A stretch of 5,117 nt of DNA from an uncultured Dictyoglomus sp. (GTDB taxonomy: Bacteria; Dictyoglomota; Dictyoglomia; Dictyoglomales; Dictyoglomaceae), in contig CALHTV010000136.1 of assembly GCA_938039765.1 (NCBI GenBank), forward strand, positions 1-5,117. The letters are read 5' to 3'. Position 1 is the stretch's first letter. Every line of letters begins with the position of its first letter. Both the position numbers and the translations under genes were made by a program. The notes beneath the pieces were generated by a model. The model made no database searches. It was not told the DNA's origin and was given only the letters and a program-made list of their open reading frames with translations. This document shows, one piece after another, positions 1 to 5,117 of the stretch.

Positions 1-863
1 AACAATATATAGAAAAATTAAAAGAAACTATAAAGATTTTAGAGGAGAAAAAAGTAAAAGAAAAATATGAGGAGGTCTTATCTCAATTAAACAATAAAAA
101 AGGACAGAAACACTTTATAGAAGGTGAGTATAACAAATATATTCGAGATTTTAAAACCAAGTTCCCCCATGAAGACTGGAGAGATTATTCAAAGATAGCT
201 ATAGACTCAAGTGAAAGAGAAAGGTTAGAAAAAAGAGAAGAAGAATTACTACAAAAGATTGGGGAACAAGAAAGTATTCTTAGAGAATATGAGAATAAAA
301 CAGGAAAAAGTAGGGAGACTTTGATCCCTGAAAAAGTTGAAGAGGAATATAAAAATTTAGAGAGAAATATACAAAAAATGGATTATGCAATAAAAATCAC
401 AGAGGATACAAGAGAAAGCAAACTTAAATCAGTTTTACCAAACACCATGATTTACATGCAAAAAATCTTACCTATCTTAACTTCAGACCGTTACCATTAT
501 GCAGAGATCGATGAGAATTATAGATTAAAGGTATATACTAGTGAAAACAATATTCCTTTAGAAAAAAATATATTCAGCGGGGGAACCCAAGACCAATTGT
601 CCTTAGCTTTAAGATTATCCTTTGCTATGGCAACACTCCCTCAAGAAAAAGGCTTACAGCCTAAATTTATCTTTCTAGATGAACCCCTGGGTTCTTTTGA
701 TGAAGACAGGGCAAAAGGACTTCTTTATCTTTTAACCCAAGGAGAGATAGCAGAGTTTTTTGACCAAATATTTGTGGTAACTCATATACCAATAGAGGAG
801 GATCTCTTTGACGAAATCTATTATGTGGATAATGGAAATATAATTAAAGCCCAAAAAACTTAA
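1..863 (+). CDS. SMC/Rad50-like ABC-type ATPase, C-terminal part (5' truncated by window)
   Basis: The frame is open from base 3 to the TAA at 861-863, giving 286 visible residues; the start lies upstream of the window. A TTG at 321 is an internal codon, not the start, because the frame and the coiled-coil character continue unbroken upstream. The first ~140 residues are rich in K, E and Q and look like coiled coil. The C-terminal ATPase lobe follows: ABC signature FSGGTQDQLSLALRL (about 573-617), Walker B with D-loop FIFLDEPLGSFDE (about 666-704), and H-loop VTHIP (about 777-791). This order is that of the C-terminal half of Rad50/SbcC/SMC-like ATPases, whose Walker A lies in the missing N-terminus. 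No CxxC zinc hook is visible, so it may be a YhaN-like or generic SMC-like ATPase rather than true SbcC. A role in DNA repair or DNA end handling is inferred from the family only. It converges on galU. Confidence 0.85.
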   Translation, partial: QYIEKLKETIKILEEKKVKEKYEEVLSQLNNKKGQKHFIEGEYNKYIRDFKTKFPHEDWRDYSKIAIDSSERERLEKREEELLQKIGEQESILREYENKTGKSRETLIPEKVEEEYKNLERNIQKMDYAIKITEDTRESKLKSVLPNTMIYMQKILPILTSDRYHYAEIDENYRLKVYTSENNIPLEKNIFSGGTQDQLSLALRLSFAMATLPQEKGLQPKFIFLDEPLGSFDEDRAKGLLYLLTQGEIAEFFDQIFVVTHIPIEEDLFDEIYYVDNGNIIKAQKT

Positions 864-880
864 TCTAATTTTAAGTTTTT
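854..880. terminator. Candidate bidirectional terminator spanning both stop codons
   Basis: AAAAACTTAA (854-863) is the exact reverse complement of TTAAGTTTTT (871-880), with a 7-base loop. Read on the plus strand the stem ends in five T; read on the minus strand it ends in six T (853-858). The stem contains the overlapping TAA stops of the ATPase gene and of galU. It has only one G-C pair, so it is a weak hairpin. Its position between convergent genes, with T-tracts on both sides, makes a shared terminator plausible. Confidence 0.5.
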
Positions 881-1726
881 AAGATATTCCTTAAATTGCT
901 CTCCTAATCCTTCTTTCCTAAGAGCAAGTTCTACTGATGCAATAAGAAATCCTAATTTATTTCCAGTATCGTATCTTTTACCTTTGAATTCATAAGCATA
1001 TATAGCCTCTTTTTCAAGGAGCATTTTCAATCCATCAGTAAGTTGAATTTCACCACCTTTTCCAGGTTTGACTTTTTCTAACATATTAAATATTTCAGGA
1101 GTTAAAATATATCTGCCTACTACAGCAAGATTTGAGGGTGCTTCTTCGATGGATGGCTTTTCTATCATATCTGTTACTTGATATATACCGTTATCTATTT
1201 CTTTTCCAGCGATAATTCCATAATTTTTTACCTCTTCTTTTGGAACTCTTTCCACTGCAATAACTGAACATTTATATCTCTCATATATCTCAACCATTTG
1301 CTTCAGACATGGAACTTCACTAACTATAAGGTCATCACTTAAAACAACTGCAAAAGGTTCATTCTTAACTAATTCTTTAGTCACTAATACAGCATGTCCT
1401 AGTCCCAAAGGCTCCTTCTGACGTATATAATATACTGTCGCAAGCTCTGAAATCTCCCTCACTTGCTTTAAGAGCTCAAAATCTCCTTTTTTCTGTAAAA
1501 AGTATTCAAGTTCAAAAGATATATCAAAATGATCCTCTATTGCTCTCTTATTTCTTCCAGTAACAATAATAATCTCATCAATTCCAGAATTCACCGCCTC
1601 TTCTACAGCGTATTGAATGATAGGTTTGTCAACAACTGGCAACATTTCTTTAGGTTGGGCTTTTGTAGCAGGCAAAAAACGAGTACCAAGTCCAGCAGCA
1701 GGAAAAACAGCCTTCTTTATACCCAT
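860..1726 (-). CDS. galU: UTP-glucose-1-phosphate uridylyltransferase
   Basis: This 288-residue cytosolic enzyme makes UDP-glucose from UTP and glucose-1-phosphate for glycan and envelope synthesis. The N-terminal nucleotide-binding motif AVFPAAGLGTRFLPATK (residues 6-22) is followed by PKEMLPVVDKP, the family hallmark. VLSDDL carries the Asp pair near residues 131-132, GGEIQLTD lies at about 224-231, and KRYDTGNKLGF at about 250-260. Length matches bacterial GalU (about 290). The start is placed at the ATG at 1726-1724, six bases after AGGAGG (1738-1733). An adjacent ATG at 1729 is too close to that site, and one at 1747 lies upstream of it. The gene follows the cupin gene, whose TAG stop overlaps the galU ribosome site, so translation is probably coupled. 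RmlA or another nucleotidyltransferase is unlikely given the motifs. Confidence 0.95.
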   Translation of the reverse strand: MGIKKAVFPAAGLGTRFLPATKAQPKEMLPVVDKPIIQYAVEEAVNSGIDEIIIVTGRNKRAIEDHFDISFELEYFLQKKGDFELLKQVREISELATVYYIRQKEPLGLGHAVLVTKELVKNEPFAVVLSDDLIVSEVPCLKQMVEIYERYKCSVIAVERVPKEEVKNYGIIAGKEIDNGIYQVTDMIEKPSIEEAPSNLAVVGRYILTPEIFNMLEKVKPGKGGEIQLTDGLKMLLEKEAIYAYEFKGKRYDTGNKLGFLIASVELALRKEGLGEQFKEYLKNLKLD

Positions 1727-1732
1727 CATAAC

Positions 1733-1739
1733 CCTCCTA
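1733..1739 (-). promoter_or_regulatory. galU ribosome binding site fused to the cupin stop codon
   Basis: Read on the minus strand the bases are TAGGAGG: the TAG (1739-1737) ends the cupin gene and AGGAGG (1738-1733) is the galU Shine-Dalgarno site. The gap to the ATG at 1726 is six bases. Ribosomes finishing the cupin are thus positioned to initiate galU. The site decides the galU start. Confidence 0.8.
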
Positions 1740-2090
1740 TTTCTCATGAAGTTTTATAATAACCTGTCTTAAAACTCCTTCTTCCACTATAAGCTGATGA
1801 GCTGTACCAGCATGTATAAGGAGAACATCTCCAGACTTTAAATCAATTATCTCTGGATTTGATATCTCACAACCTCTTATTTCATCAATCTCTATTTCTT
1901 TTCCTCCAGAATAGTTCTTACTTAATAAGACTTTTGCTTTCCCAGAATAAACGATATACATATCGTTAACTTTTTTGTGAACCTCTGTATCACTTCTAAA
2001 TGGAGCTTCAAACTTTAAGAATCTAACCACTAAATCTCCTTTTTTAAAGTCTTCCAATTTTTCATCTTCAAGAGAAAATTTACGGTACAT
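1737..2090 (-). CDS. Small single-domain cupin protein, function unknown
   Basis: This is a 117-residue protein with one cupin beta-barrel. Cupin motif 1 is seen at residues 36-50 (EVHKKVNDMYIVYSG) and motif 2 at 87-98 (GDVLLIHAGTAH). Candidate metal ligands are H38, H93 and H98. Where many cupins have HxH followed by E, this one has HxK and D43, so the metal site may be altered or absent. There is no signal peptide or membrane segment. The start is set at the ATG at 2090-2088, five bases after GGAGG (2100-2096). An in-frame ATG at 2102 overlaps that ribosome site and has none of its own. It is the first gene of a two-gene operon with galU, which hints at sugar or nucleotide-sugar metabolism, but nothing in the protein fixes a substrate. 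The HKK..D spacing loosely recalls YhcH-type sugar-binding cupins; this is a guess. Confidence 0.8.
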   Translation of the reverse strand: MYRKFSLEDEKLEDFKKGDLVVRFLKFEAPFRSDTEVHKKVNDMYIVYSGKAKVLLSKNYSGGKEIEIDEIRGCEISNPEIIDLKSGDVLLIHAGTAHQLIVEEGVLRQVIIKLHEK

Positions 2091-2094
2091 CTTT

Positions 2095-2100
2095 CCCTCC
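2095..2100 (-). promoter_or_regulatory. Ribosome binding site of the cupin gene
   Basis: The minus strand reads GGAGGG here, four to five bases before the ATG at 2090. It favours the 117-residue start over the upstream ATG at 2102, whose own upstream sequence is A/T only and has no purine-rich site. Confidence 0.7.
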
Positions 2101-2105
2101 ATAAT

Positions 2106-2122
2106 TAAATAAGTCTTATTTA
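2106..2122. promoter_or_regulatory. Candidate operator: 17-bp perfect palindrome at the cupin start site
   Basis: TAAATAAG and CTTATTTA flank a single central T. The palindrome touches the predicted -10 box of the cupin-galU promoter (2122-2127) and covers the expected transcription start near 2115. A repressor bound here would block initiation. It is AT-rich, so chance occurrence is not excluded. Confidence 0.35.
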
Positions 2123-2150
2123 TTCTAACCTTTAAACATTATTTAATCAA
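2122..2150 (-). promoter_or_regulatory. Predicted sigma-70-type promoter of the cupin-galU operon
   Basis: On the minus strand, TTGATT (2150-2145) is followed by a 17-base spacer and TAGAAT (2127-2122). These match the -35 and -10 consensus at 4 of 6 and 5 of 6 positions. The predicted start near 2115 leaves a leader of about 25 bases before the cupin ATG. Confidence 0.6.
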
Positions 2151-2163
2151 CTCTGTCTTCTAA

Positions 2164-2193
2164 TTTACAAAAAGGTGTGTTAAAATTTATAAT
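2164..2193 (+). promoter_or_regulatory. Predicted sigma-70-type promoter of the homocitrate synthase operon
   Basis: TTTACA (2164-2169; 5 of 6 to consensus) and a perfect TATAAT (2188-2193) are separated by 18 bases. The expected start is near 2200, giving a leader of about 96 bases that contains an intrinsic terminator. The promoter lies back to back with the cupin promoter: the two -35 boxes are only about 14 bases apart, so a regulator bound between them could affect both. Confidence 0.65.
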
Positions 2194-2221
2194 GTGAATC
2201 ATAAATACCTATGGAAAATGC

Positions 2222-2258
2222 AAAGGTGCTTTGGAATAACTTCCAAGGCACCTTTTTT
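2222..2258 (+). terminator. Leader intrinsic terminator / candidate attenuator
   Basis: AAAGGTGC (2222-2229) pairs with GCACCTTT (2248-2255), and TTGGAA (2231-2236) with TTCCAA (2241-2246). A T-G wobble joins the two helices. This makes a 15-pair stem with loop TAAC, ending in a run of six T (2253-2258). It is a textbook intrinsic terminator in the plus direction. It lies about 22 bases after the predicted transcription start and before the first gene, and no plus-strand gene lies upstream for it to terminate. The natural reading is attenuation of the operon. I see no T-box sequence, no leucine-, lysine- or other codon-rich leader peptide, and no convincing antiterminator; only a 4-base ACCT (2207-2210)/AGGT (2224-2227) alternative pairing is visible. 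Confidence 0.75.
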
Positions 2259-2281
2259 AGTTTTAAGAAAAAAAACATACG

Positions 2282-2286
2282 GGAGG
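2282..2286 (+). promoter_or_regulatory. Ribosome binding site of the homocitrate synthase gene
   Basis: GGAGG lies nine bases before the ATG at 2296. It sets the start there. A longer in-frame reading from GTG 2194 would begin inside the -10 box and be translated through the terminator hairpin, so it is not real. Confidence 0.75.
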
Positions 2287-2295
2287 CGTGAAGAT

Positions 2296-3444
2296 ATGAA
2301 AAATACTGAGATAAAAATTGTTGACACCACATTGAGGGATGGTGAACAAACAGCTGGTGTAGTATTTTCAAAAGCAGAAAAACTCCAAATAGCAAGAATG
2401 CTTGATGATTTAGGGGTACATCAAATTGAGGCTGGAATACCTGTTATGGGGGGAGACGAAGAAGAAGCAATAAAAGCCATAGTAAAAGCAGGACTAAAAG
2501 CAAGCATTATGGGATGGAATAGAGCTGTTATAAGCGATATTGAAGCCTCATTAAGATGTGGCGTAGATGCGGTAGCAATTTCAATCTCAACATCAGATAT
2601 ACATATAAAATACAAACTTAGAAAAACTAGAGAATGGGTTTTAGAAAATATGGTAAAAGCCACAGAATTTGCTAAAAAGCATGGAGTATATGTGTCAGTG
2701 AACGCTGAAGACGCTTCACGAACAGATCTAGACTTCCTCTTACAATTTGCAAAAGCCGCAAAAGAAGCTGGGGCTGATCGACTAAGATTCTGTGATACTG
2801 TTGGTATAATGGAACCATTCACCATATATGAAACGGTCAAAACTATAATTGAAAAAGTAGGTATTCCTGTAGAGATGCACACCCATAATGACTTTGGAAT
2901 GGCCACTGCAAATGCTCTTGCTGGAGTAAGAGCAGGAGCAACTTATGTGGGTGTAACTGTCAATGGACTTGGAGAAAGAGCAGGAAACGCTGCATTAGAA
3001 GAAGTAGTAATGGCCTTGAAATATATTTACAATATTGACGTAGGAATAAAAACTTATAAGCTGAAAGAAATTTGCGAATATGTCGCAAAAGCTTCAGCTC
3101 GAGAGTTGCCTGTAAATAAAGCAATTGTAGGTAAAAATATTTTTGCCCACGAATCTGGGATTCATGCTGATGGGGTAATAAAATATCCTAAAACCTATGA
3201 GGTATTTTCTCCTGAAGAGGTAGGAGGAGAAAGACAAATTGTCATTGGTAAACATTCTGGAACACATGCTTTAATTAGAAAATTCCAAGAATATGGAATC
3301 ACCTTAACAGAAGAAGACGCTCAAGAATTATTAAAGAAAGTAAGAGCTCTAGCTGTAGAGTTAAAACGTCCATTATTTGATAAAGAATTAATGTATCTAT
3401 ATCAAGATTATCTCAAAGAAAAAGTAGAGAAAGAGGGAGTGTAA
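2296..3444 (+). CDS. Homocitrate synthase-like (NifV/LeuA family acyltransferase)
   Basis: A 382-residue enzyme expected to condense acetyl-CoA with a 2-oxoacid, probably 2-oxoglutarate to give homocitrate. The HMGL-like TIM barrel fills about residues 5-265: DTTLRDGEQ (10-18) with the catalytic Arg and metal-binding Asp, metal ligands HTH (195-197), and NGLGERAGN (223-231). Linker/lid segments follow, including FAHESGIHADG (283-293) and GKHSGTHAL (318-326). Features pointing to homocitrate synthase rather than LeuA are EAGIPVMG (45-52), GWNRAV (73-78) and SDIHIKYKL (100-108). Its length also lacks the roughly 120-residue C-terminal regulatory domain of LeuA (about 510 residues). The start has GGAGG nine bases upstream. 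The following hydro-lyase genes imply the product is isomerised, as in the alpha-aminoadipate lysine pathway; no nitrogenase genes are seen to support a NifV role. Isopropylmalate or citramalate synthase remain possible. Confidence 0.8.
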   Translation: MKNTEIKIVDTTLRDGEQTAGVVFSKAEKLQIARMLDDLGVHQIEAGIPVMGGDEEEAIKAIVKAGLKASIMGWNRAVISDIEASLRCGVDAVAISISTSDIHIKYKLRKTREWVLENMVKATEFAKKHGVYVSVNAEDASRTDLDFLLQFAKAAKEAGADRLRFCDTVGIMEPFTIYETVKTIIEKVGIPVEMHTHNDFGMATANALAGVRAGATYVGVTVNGLGERAGNAALEEVVMALKYIYNIDVGIKTYKLKEICEYVAKASARELPVNKAIVGKNIFAHESGIHADGVIKYPKTYEVFSPEEVGGERQIVIGKHSGTHALIRKFQEYGITLTEEDAQELLKKVRALAVELKRPLFDKELMYLYQDYLKEKVEKEGV

Positions 3445-3447
3445 AAG

Positions 3448-4704
3448 ATGGGTAAAACAATAGCTGAAAAAATCTTTTCTGCTCATGCAGGTAAAGACGT
3501 GAAAGCAGGAGACTTGATAATTGCTAAAATAGATGCCCTAATGGGACAGGATGGTACTTCACCTCTCGCCATTAAAGTATTTGAAGAATTAGGTGGTAAA
3601 AAGGTCGTAAATGCAGAAAAAGTTCTTCTCGTAATGGATCATTCTGTACCACCACCTAATGAAGGTGTTGCAAACCTTCATAAATTAATGAAAGAATTTG
3701 CCGAAAAATACGGAACTCAACTTACTGAATTTGGCGAAGGAGTTTGCCATCAAGTATTCATGGAAAGAGGTCTTGCTACTCCTGGGAGTCTAATCATAGG
3801 GGCTGATTCTCACACTTGTACTTATGGGGTATTAAACTGCTTCTCAACAGGCGTTGGCTCAAGTGAGCTTGCAGCCGCAATGTATACTGGAAAACTATGG
3901 TTTAAAGTGCCTTCTACAGTTAAGATCATATTGAATGGAAAACTACAAAAGGGAGTAGTTTCAAAAGATGTAATCTTATTCCTAGCTGGATATTTTAAGG
4001 CTGACGGATTAACATATAAAGCCATAGAGTTTGATGGAGAGATTATAAAAGCCCTCTCTATAGATGGTAGAGCTACCATTACTAACATGGTTGTAGAAAT
4101 GGGAGCTAAAGCAGGAATAATGCCCTTTGATGAAAAAACAAAAGAATTTTTTAATAGTATTGGTTATCCTCAAGAAAAAAGCATAGAAGCAGATCCTGAT
4201 GCAGAATATGAAGCAATATATGAATTTGATTTATCAAACTTAGAACCTCAAGTTGCCTTACCCCATACTGTAGATAATGTGTTTCCTATATCGCAAATAG
4301 ATAAAATAAAAATTCATCAAGCATTTATTGGAACATGTACTAATGGTAGACTAGAAGATCTTAGACTTGCAGCATCAATATTGAAAGGTAGAAAAGTATC
4401 TAAAGATGTAAAAATGATAATCACACCTGCTTCTAAGAAAATCTTCATACAGGCTATGAAAGAAGGCCTTATAGATATCTTTCTTGAAGCTGGAGCAGTA
4501 GTAACTAACCCTGGCTGTGGACCCTGTGTAGGTACCCACCAAGGCATTCCTGCTGATGGCGAAAATATCATATCTACAGCCAATAGAAATTTCAAAGGAA
4601 GAATGGGAAATAACAAAGCCTTCATACATTTAGCCTCTCCTCTTACTGTTGCAGCTTCAGCCATAAGAGGAGAGATCACTGATCCAAGAGAATTTTTAGA
4701 ATAG
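3448..4704 (+). CDS. Large subunit of homoaconitase / 3-isopropylmalate dehydratase family
   Basis: A 418-residue aconitase-superfamily subunit of the short, archaeal-type LeuC/homoaconitase class; it carries the [4Fe-4S] cluster that isomerises a hydroxy-tricarboxylate via dehydration and rehydration. Visible motifs are MDHSVPPP (63-70), [10 protein letters not shown] (118-127), FIGTCTNGR with cluster Cys297, and [13 protein letters not shown] with Cys357 and Cys360. All three cluster cysteines are present and the protein is full length. It begins three bases after the synthase stop, with GGGAG (3435-3439) inside the end of that gene, so it is in one operon with the synthase. The substrate is either homocitrate (LysT role) or 2-isopropylmalate (LeuC role); the large subunit alone does not decide this, and the synthase upstream favours homocitrate. 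Confidence 0.88.
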   Translation: MGKTIAEKIFSAHAGKDVKAGDLIIAKIDALMGQDGTSPLAIKVFEELGGKKVVNAEKVLLVMDHSVPPPNEGVANLHKLMKEFAEKYGTQLTEFGEGVCHQVFMERGLATPGSLIIGADSHTCTYGVLNCFSTGVGSSELAAAMYTGKLWFKVPSTVKIILNGKLQKGVVSKDVILFLAGYFKADGLTYKAIEFDGEIIKALSIDGRATITNMVVEMGAKAGIMPFDEKTKEFFNSIGYPQEKSIEADPDAEYEAIYEFDLSNLEPQVALPHTVDNVFPISQIDKIKIHQAFIGTCTNGRLEDLRLAASILKGRKVSKDVKMIITPASKKIFIQAMKEGLIDIFLEAGAVVTNPGCGPCVGTHQGIPADGENIISTANRNFKGRMGNNKAFIHLASPLTVAASAIRGEITDPREFLE

Positions 4705-4708
4705 GAGG
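4702..4708 (+). promoter_or_regulatory. Small-subunit ribosome binding site fused to the large-subunit stop
   Basis: TAGGAGG: the TAG (4702-4704) ends the large subunit and AGGAGG (4703-4708) is the next ribosome site. The gap to the ATG at 4721 is 12 bases, longer than usual. An in-frame ATA at 4715 would have a gap of six, but ATG is the more likely start. Confidence 0.65.
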
Positions 4709-4720
4709 CCCGAAATACCC

Positions 4721-5117
4721 ATGATAATTAAAGGAAAAGCCCATAAATTTGGAGACGATATAAATACTGACTATATAATTTCTGGAAAATACAAATTTAA
4801 AAGTCTAGACTTCAATGAAATGTCTAAACACCTTTTTGAGGATCTAGATCCAGAATTTTATAAAAAAATAACCCCTGGAGATATTATTGTAGCTGGAAAA
4901 AATTTTGGATGTGGCTCCTCAAGAGAACAAGCCCCATTAGTTATAAAACATGCAGGTATAAGCTTAGTAATCGCTAAAAGTTTTGCAAGAATCTTTTATA
5001 GAAATTCTATAAATGTAGGACTTCCCCTCCTAGAAGCTGATACTGATCAGATTGAACAAAATGATGAATTAGAGGTAGATCTCTTCAAAGGGAAAATATA
5101 TAATAAAACAAAAAACT
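4721..5117 (+). CDS. Small subunit of homoaconitase / 3-isopropylmalate dehydratase family (3' truncated by window)
   Basis: An open frame from ATG 4721 to the window edge gives 132 residues; the family is usually about 160-170, so roughly 30-40 residues are missing. It forms the swivelling domain that completes the active site with the large subunit. [11 protein letters not shown] (10-20) is the usual N-terminal signature. [15 protein letters not shown] (58-72) contains the conserved catalytic serine region, and [16 protein letters not shown] (87-102) is the second signature. The substrate-recognition loop reads YKFK (24-27). From memory, characterised homoaconitase small subunits have YLRT here and isopropylmalate isomerases YLV-type sequences, so specificity is not settled by this loop. 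It is the third gene of the operon, and its ribosome site overlaps the preceding stop. Confidence 0.88.
   Translation, partial: MIIKGKAHKFGDDINTDYIISGKYKFKSLDFNEMSKHLFEDLDPEFYKKITPGDIIVAGKNFGCGSSREQAPLVIKHAGISLVIAKSFARIFYRNSINVGLPLLEADTDQIEQNDELEVDLFKGKIYNKTKN

Noticed and set aside
321..863. Independent 180-residue gene starting at TTG 321
   Set aside because: The same frame is open to the window start with coiled-coil sequence, so this is an internal part of a longer gene.
1529..1759. Plus-strand frame across the galU start
   Set aside because: Antisense shadow of galU with low-complexity S/N sequence, no family motif and no ribosome site.
2171..2228. Repeated AAAGGTG at 2171-2177 and 2222-2228
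   Set aside because: Only seven bases are shared and the second copy is part of the terminator stem; probably chance in a short AT-rich region.
2211..2291. Possible leader peptide, 26 codons from ATG 2211 to TGA 2291
   Set aside because: No ribosome site precedes it, and it has no run of lysine, leucine or other regulatory codons before the hairpin.
2194..2295. N-terminal extension of the homocitrate synthase from GTG 2194 (34 extra residues)
   Set aside because: It would start at the edge of the -10 box, run through the terminator hairpin, and has no ribosome site; the family N-terminus fits ATG 2296, which has GGAGG.
2200..2295. T-box or lysine riboswitch in the leader
   Set aside because: The leader is about 96 bases, too short, and has no T-box core or lysine-aptamer-like multi-helix structure.
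2421..2906. Minus-strand frame inside the homocitrate synthase gene (also 3822-4088, 4317-4679 and 4375-4629 inside the large subunit, and 2180-2395)
   Set aside because: Antisense shadows of strongly conserved genes; none shows a recognisable domain or ribosome site.

Overview
The window comes from an AT-rich bacterial chromosome. Codon use favours AGA and ATA, Shine-Dalgarno sites are strong (AGGAGG type), and genes are tightly packed. The proteins are rich in K, E and I, which fits a thermophilic bacterium. An early-branching or Firmicutes-like thermophile such as Dictyoglomus is possible, but this is a weak guess from composition and gene style. I see no transposon, phage, CRISPR array, tRNA or rRNA.

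Layout. (1) 1-863, plus strand: the C-terminal part of an SMC/Rad50-like ATPase whose start lies outside the window. (2) 860-2090, minus strand: a two-gene operon, a small cupin protein followed by galU (UTP-glucose-1-phosphate uridylyltransferase). Its end meets the ATPase gene tail to tail. The two stop codons share a TTAA and sit inside one inverted repeat that looks like a bidirectional terminator. (3) 2091-2295: a divergent regulatory region with one predicted sigma-70-type promoter per direction, a 17-bp palindrome at the cupin start site, and a strong intrinsic-terminator hairpin in the leader of the plus-strand operon. (4) 2296-5117, plus strand: homocitrate synthase-like gene, then the large and small subunits of a LeuCD/homoaconitase-family hydro-lyase. 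The small-subunit gene runs off the window.

How the genes work together. The plus-strand operon makes the first chain-elongation steps on a 2-oxoacid: condensation with acetyl-CoA, then isomerisation of the tertiary alcohol by a [4Fe-4S] hydro-lyase. The synthase has NifV/homocitrate-synthase sequence features and lacks the C-terminal regulatory domain of LeuA. The best reading is therefore homocitrate to homoisocitrate (alpha-aminoadipate lysine route); leucine biosynthesis is the main alternative. GalU supplies UDP-glucose for glycan synthesis. The cupin is translationally coupled to it, but its function is unknown.

The window is mostly ordinary metabolism. The points most worth a second look are the leader terminator of the homocitrate synthase operon, the atypical substrate loop of the small hydro-lyase subunit, and the compact termination and coupling signals.
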